From: Paratissierella segnis | Lineage (GTDB): Bacteria; Bacillota; Clostridia; Tissierellales; Tissierellaceae | Direction of reading: 5' to 3' | Length of the DNA stretch: 34,106 bases | NCBI RefSeq assembly: GCF_014385195.1 | Contig: NZ_JACRTG010000032.1 | Coordinates: forward strand, 1-34,106 | In this document: in pieces, positions 33,275-34,106 of the stretch | Layout of the letters: the number at the start of each line of letters is the position of its first letter | How positions within the stretch are numbered: the first letter of the stretch is position 1 | Translations under genes and position numbers: made by a program | Notes under the pieces: model-generated | The model's database searches: none | What the model saw: the letters and a program-made list of their open reading frames with translations, nothing else | What the model was told of the DNA's origin: nothing

Positions 33275-33526
33275 TTAACCCTTCTTTTCCAGCAGGTCTT
33301 TTGGCAACAATTCATTAGCTTCCTTAAATAAAGCATTTATTTCCATCTTTAGTTTTTGAATTTCATTATCTAAATCCTTAGGATCCACGCCTAACTCCTG
33401 TAATTCTTTGATTATATCGTCTTCTTGCTGTTTTAATTGTTCTAATCTAGCTTCTGCCCTATATTTTAATGATTTTGCTTTTTCTAAATTATCCTTCAAA
33501 GAAGTCAATTCTTTTTCATAATCCAT
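33275..33526 (-). CDS. Small coiled-coil protein of the split ATPase operon
   Basis: The 83-residue protein is almost entirely heptad-rich and charged (ELTSLKDNLEKAKSLKYRAE and LDNEIQKLKMEINALFKEA), with a short turn around GVDPKD. It has no catalytic motif, signal peptide or membrane span. AGGAGG, encoded by the last Gly-Gly codons of the upstream gene, lies a few bases before its ATG. Its stop is one base from the next start, so all three genes are translationally coupled. It may supply part of the descending coil of a Rad50-like arm; I do not recognise a named family. Confidence 0.7.
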   Translation of the reverse strand: MDYEKELTSLKDNLEKAKSLKYRAEARLEQLKQQEDDIIKELQELGVDPKDLDNEIQKLKMEINALFKEANELLPKDLLEKKG

Positions 33527-33530
33527 AAAA

Positions 33531-34106
33531 TTATCCTCCTATATAATGATTCATTATATGCTCAATTTTATCATCATCTATATTGCTTAAGCAGAAAGGA
33601 CAAATTTCCACTCGCCTTAATAATTCCCGATATTTAAATAAGTTTTTATCAATAGATGAATTAATATCTTTTAATACCTTGCTTTCTTTTCTTGTTTCAT
33701 CTGAATTTATTAAGAGTTTATTATATTCTTTCATATAATTTATTAATAAATTTGTCTTTTCGTCCAATATAATTATACTATTGCTGCATTTTTCCATATC
33801 CTTAAACCTTTCAAGATATTTACTTCCTATTAGAATGTTTTTTTCAATATTATCATAATTAACTTTTTTTAAATTCAGATCTTTAAGCCTAATATATTTA
33901 CTACTCATTTCAGATAATTTACTATCAATTTCATTTAAATTTTTTAATTTTCTATTGGTATAAATTAAAACCGCTTTTTCATCTATTATTTCATTGTATT
34001 TTTTAAAAAATTTTCTATAGTTTTTTTCGCTGTTACATAATACTTCCAATTTATATATCTTATTATTTACTAGATTTATAGATTGTAAGCTTTTTATAAT
34101 ATAATC
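33531..34106 (-). CDS. Split Rad50/SMC-like protein, upstream subunit with terminal CPxC hook motif (partial)
   Basis: The frame is open to the window edge: 191 codons are visible and the N-terminus is missing, so a TTG at 34049 is probably internal. The visible part is coiled-coil-like and charged, and near its end has CPFC followed by two His, with spacing C-x2-C-x10-H-x3-H. CPxC in a long coil is the zinc-hook pattern of Rad50/SbcC, but here the protein stops 19 residues after it. An N-terminal Walker A lobe is expected beyond the window; that is inference. Its stop overlaps the AGGAGG used by the next gene. Confidence 0.65.
   Translation of the reverse strand, partial: DYIIKSLQSINLVNNKIYKLEVLCNSEKNYRKFFKKYNEIIDEKAVLIYTNRKLKNLNEIDSKLSEMSSKYIRLKDLNLKKVNYDNIEKNILIGSKYLERFKDMEKCSNSIIILDEKTNLLINYMKEYNKLLINSDETRKESKVLKDINSSIDKNLFKYRELLRRVEICPFCLSNIDDDKIEHIMNHYIGG

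Noticed and set aside
32617..34106. Reading the three ATPase genes as one gene broken by frameshifts
   Set aside because: Each gene has its own ribosome site and ATG at a tidy junction, which decay would not create.
1..34106. CRISPR arrays, tRNA or rRNA genes, insertion sequences, integrated phage
   Set aside because: No spaced direct repeats, cloverleaf, rRNA-like stretch, transposase or phage structural gene was seen on reading both strands.

Overview
The window reads as a stretch of chromosome from a low-GC, endospore-forming, anaerobic Firmicute of the class Clostridia. A Tissierellales-like member fits best, but that placement is inference. The clues are very AT-rich DNA with GGAGG-type ribosome sites and frequent TTG starts, sporulation-associated genes (dacF, spoVS), a ferredoxin-dependent 2-oxoacid oxidoreductase operon, the IspH-ribosomal protein S1 fusion known from Clostridia, and Firmicute gene orders such as mutS-mutL-miaA-hfq, lexA divergent from yneA, and rny-spoVS. 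No tRNA, rRNA, CRISPR array, insertion sequence or prophage is visible.

Layout, plus strand, 1-25434. DacF, RluB and MnmM (cell wall, rRNA and tRNA modification) lead into a biotin-domain-free carboxyltransferase. A promoter at about 4044 then starts korD-korA-korB-korC plus an RpiR/SIS regulator; korC carries a frameshift. A flavoprotein follows under its own promoter. Next comes aroH, a strong terminator, and cmk-plsC-ispH/rpsA. Three tandem M42 aminopeptidase paralogues form a tightly coupled operon closed by a terminator. A MerR-type coiled-coil protein stands alone, then miaB-mutS-mutL-miaA (tRNA modification and mismatch repair), hfq and a YnbB-like PLP enzyme.

25441-27625 is the SOS node: lexA (minus) and the division inhibitor yneA (plus) diverge from a 183-bp region with two good promoters and three LexA-type operators. 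A XerC-type recombinase converges on yneA. Just upstream of the recombinase gene lies a 40-bp near-perfect palindrome, followed by a 514-bp gap without genes.

Minus strand, 28080-34106. In transcription order from the right edge: a three-gene set that looks like a Rad50/SbcC-type ATPase split into separate polypeptides, then rny and spoVS, then PHP phosphoesterase - PadR regulator - aspartate aminotransferase. The split ATPase is the most unusual content. Its first gene runs off the window, ends in a CPxC hook-like motif, and is followed by a pure coiled-coil protein and a separate C-terminal ABC lobe.
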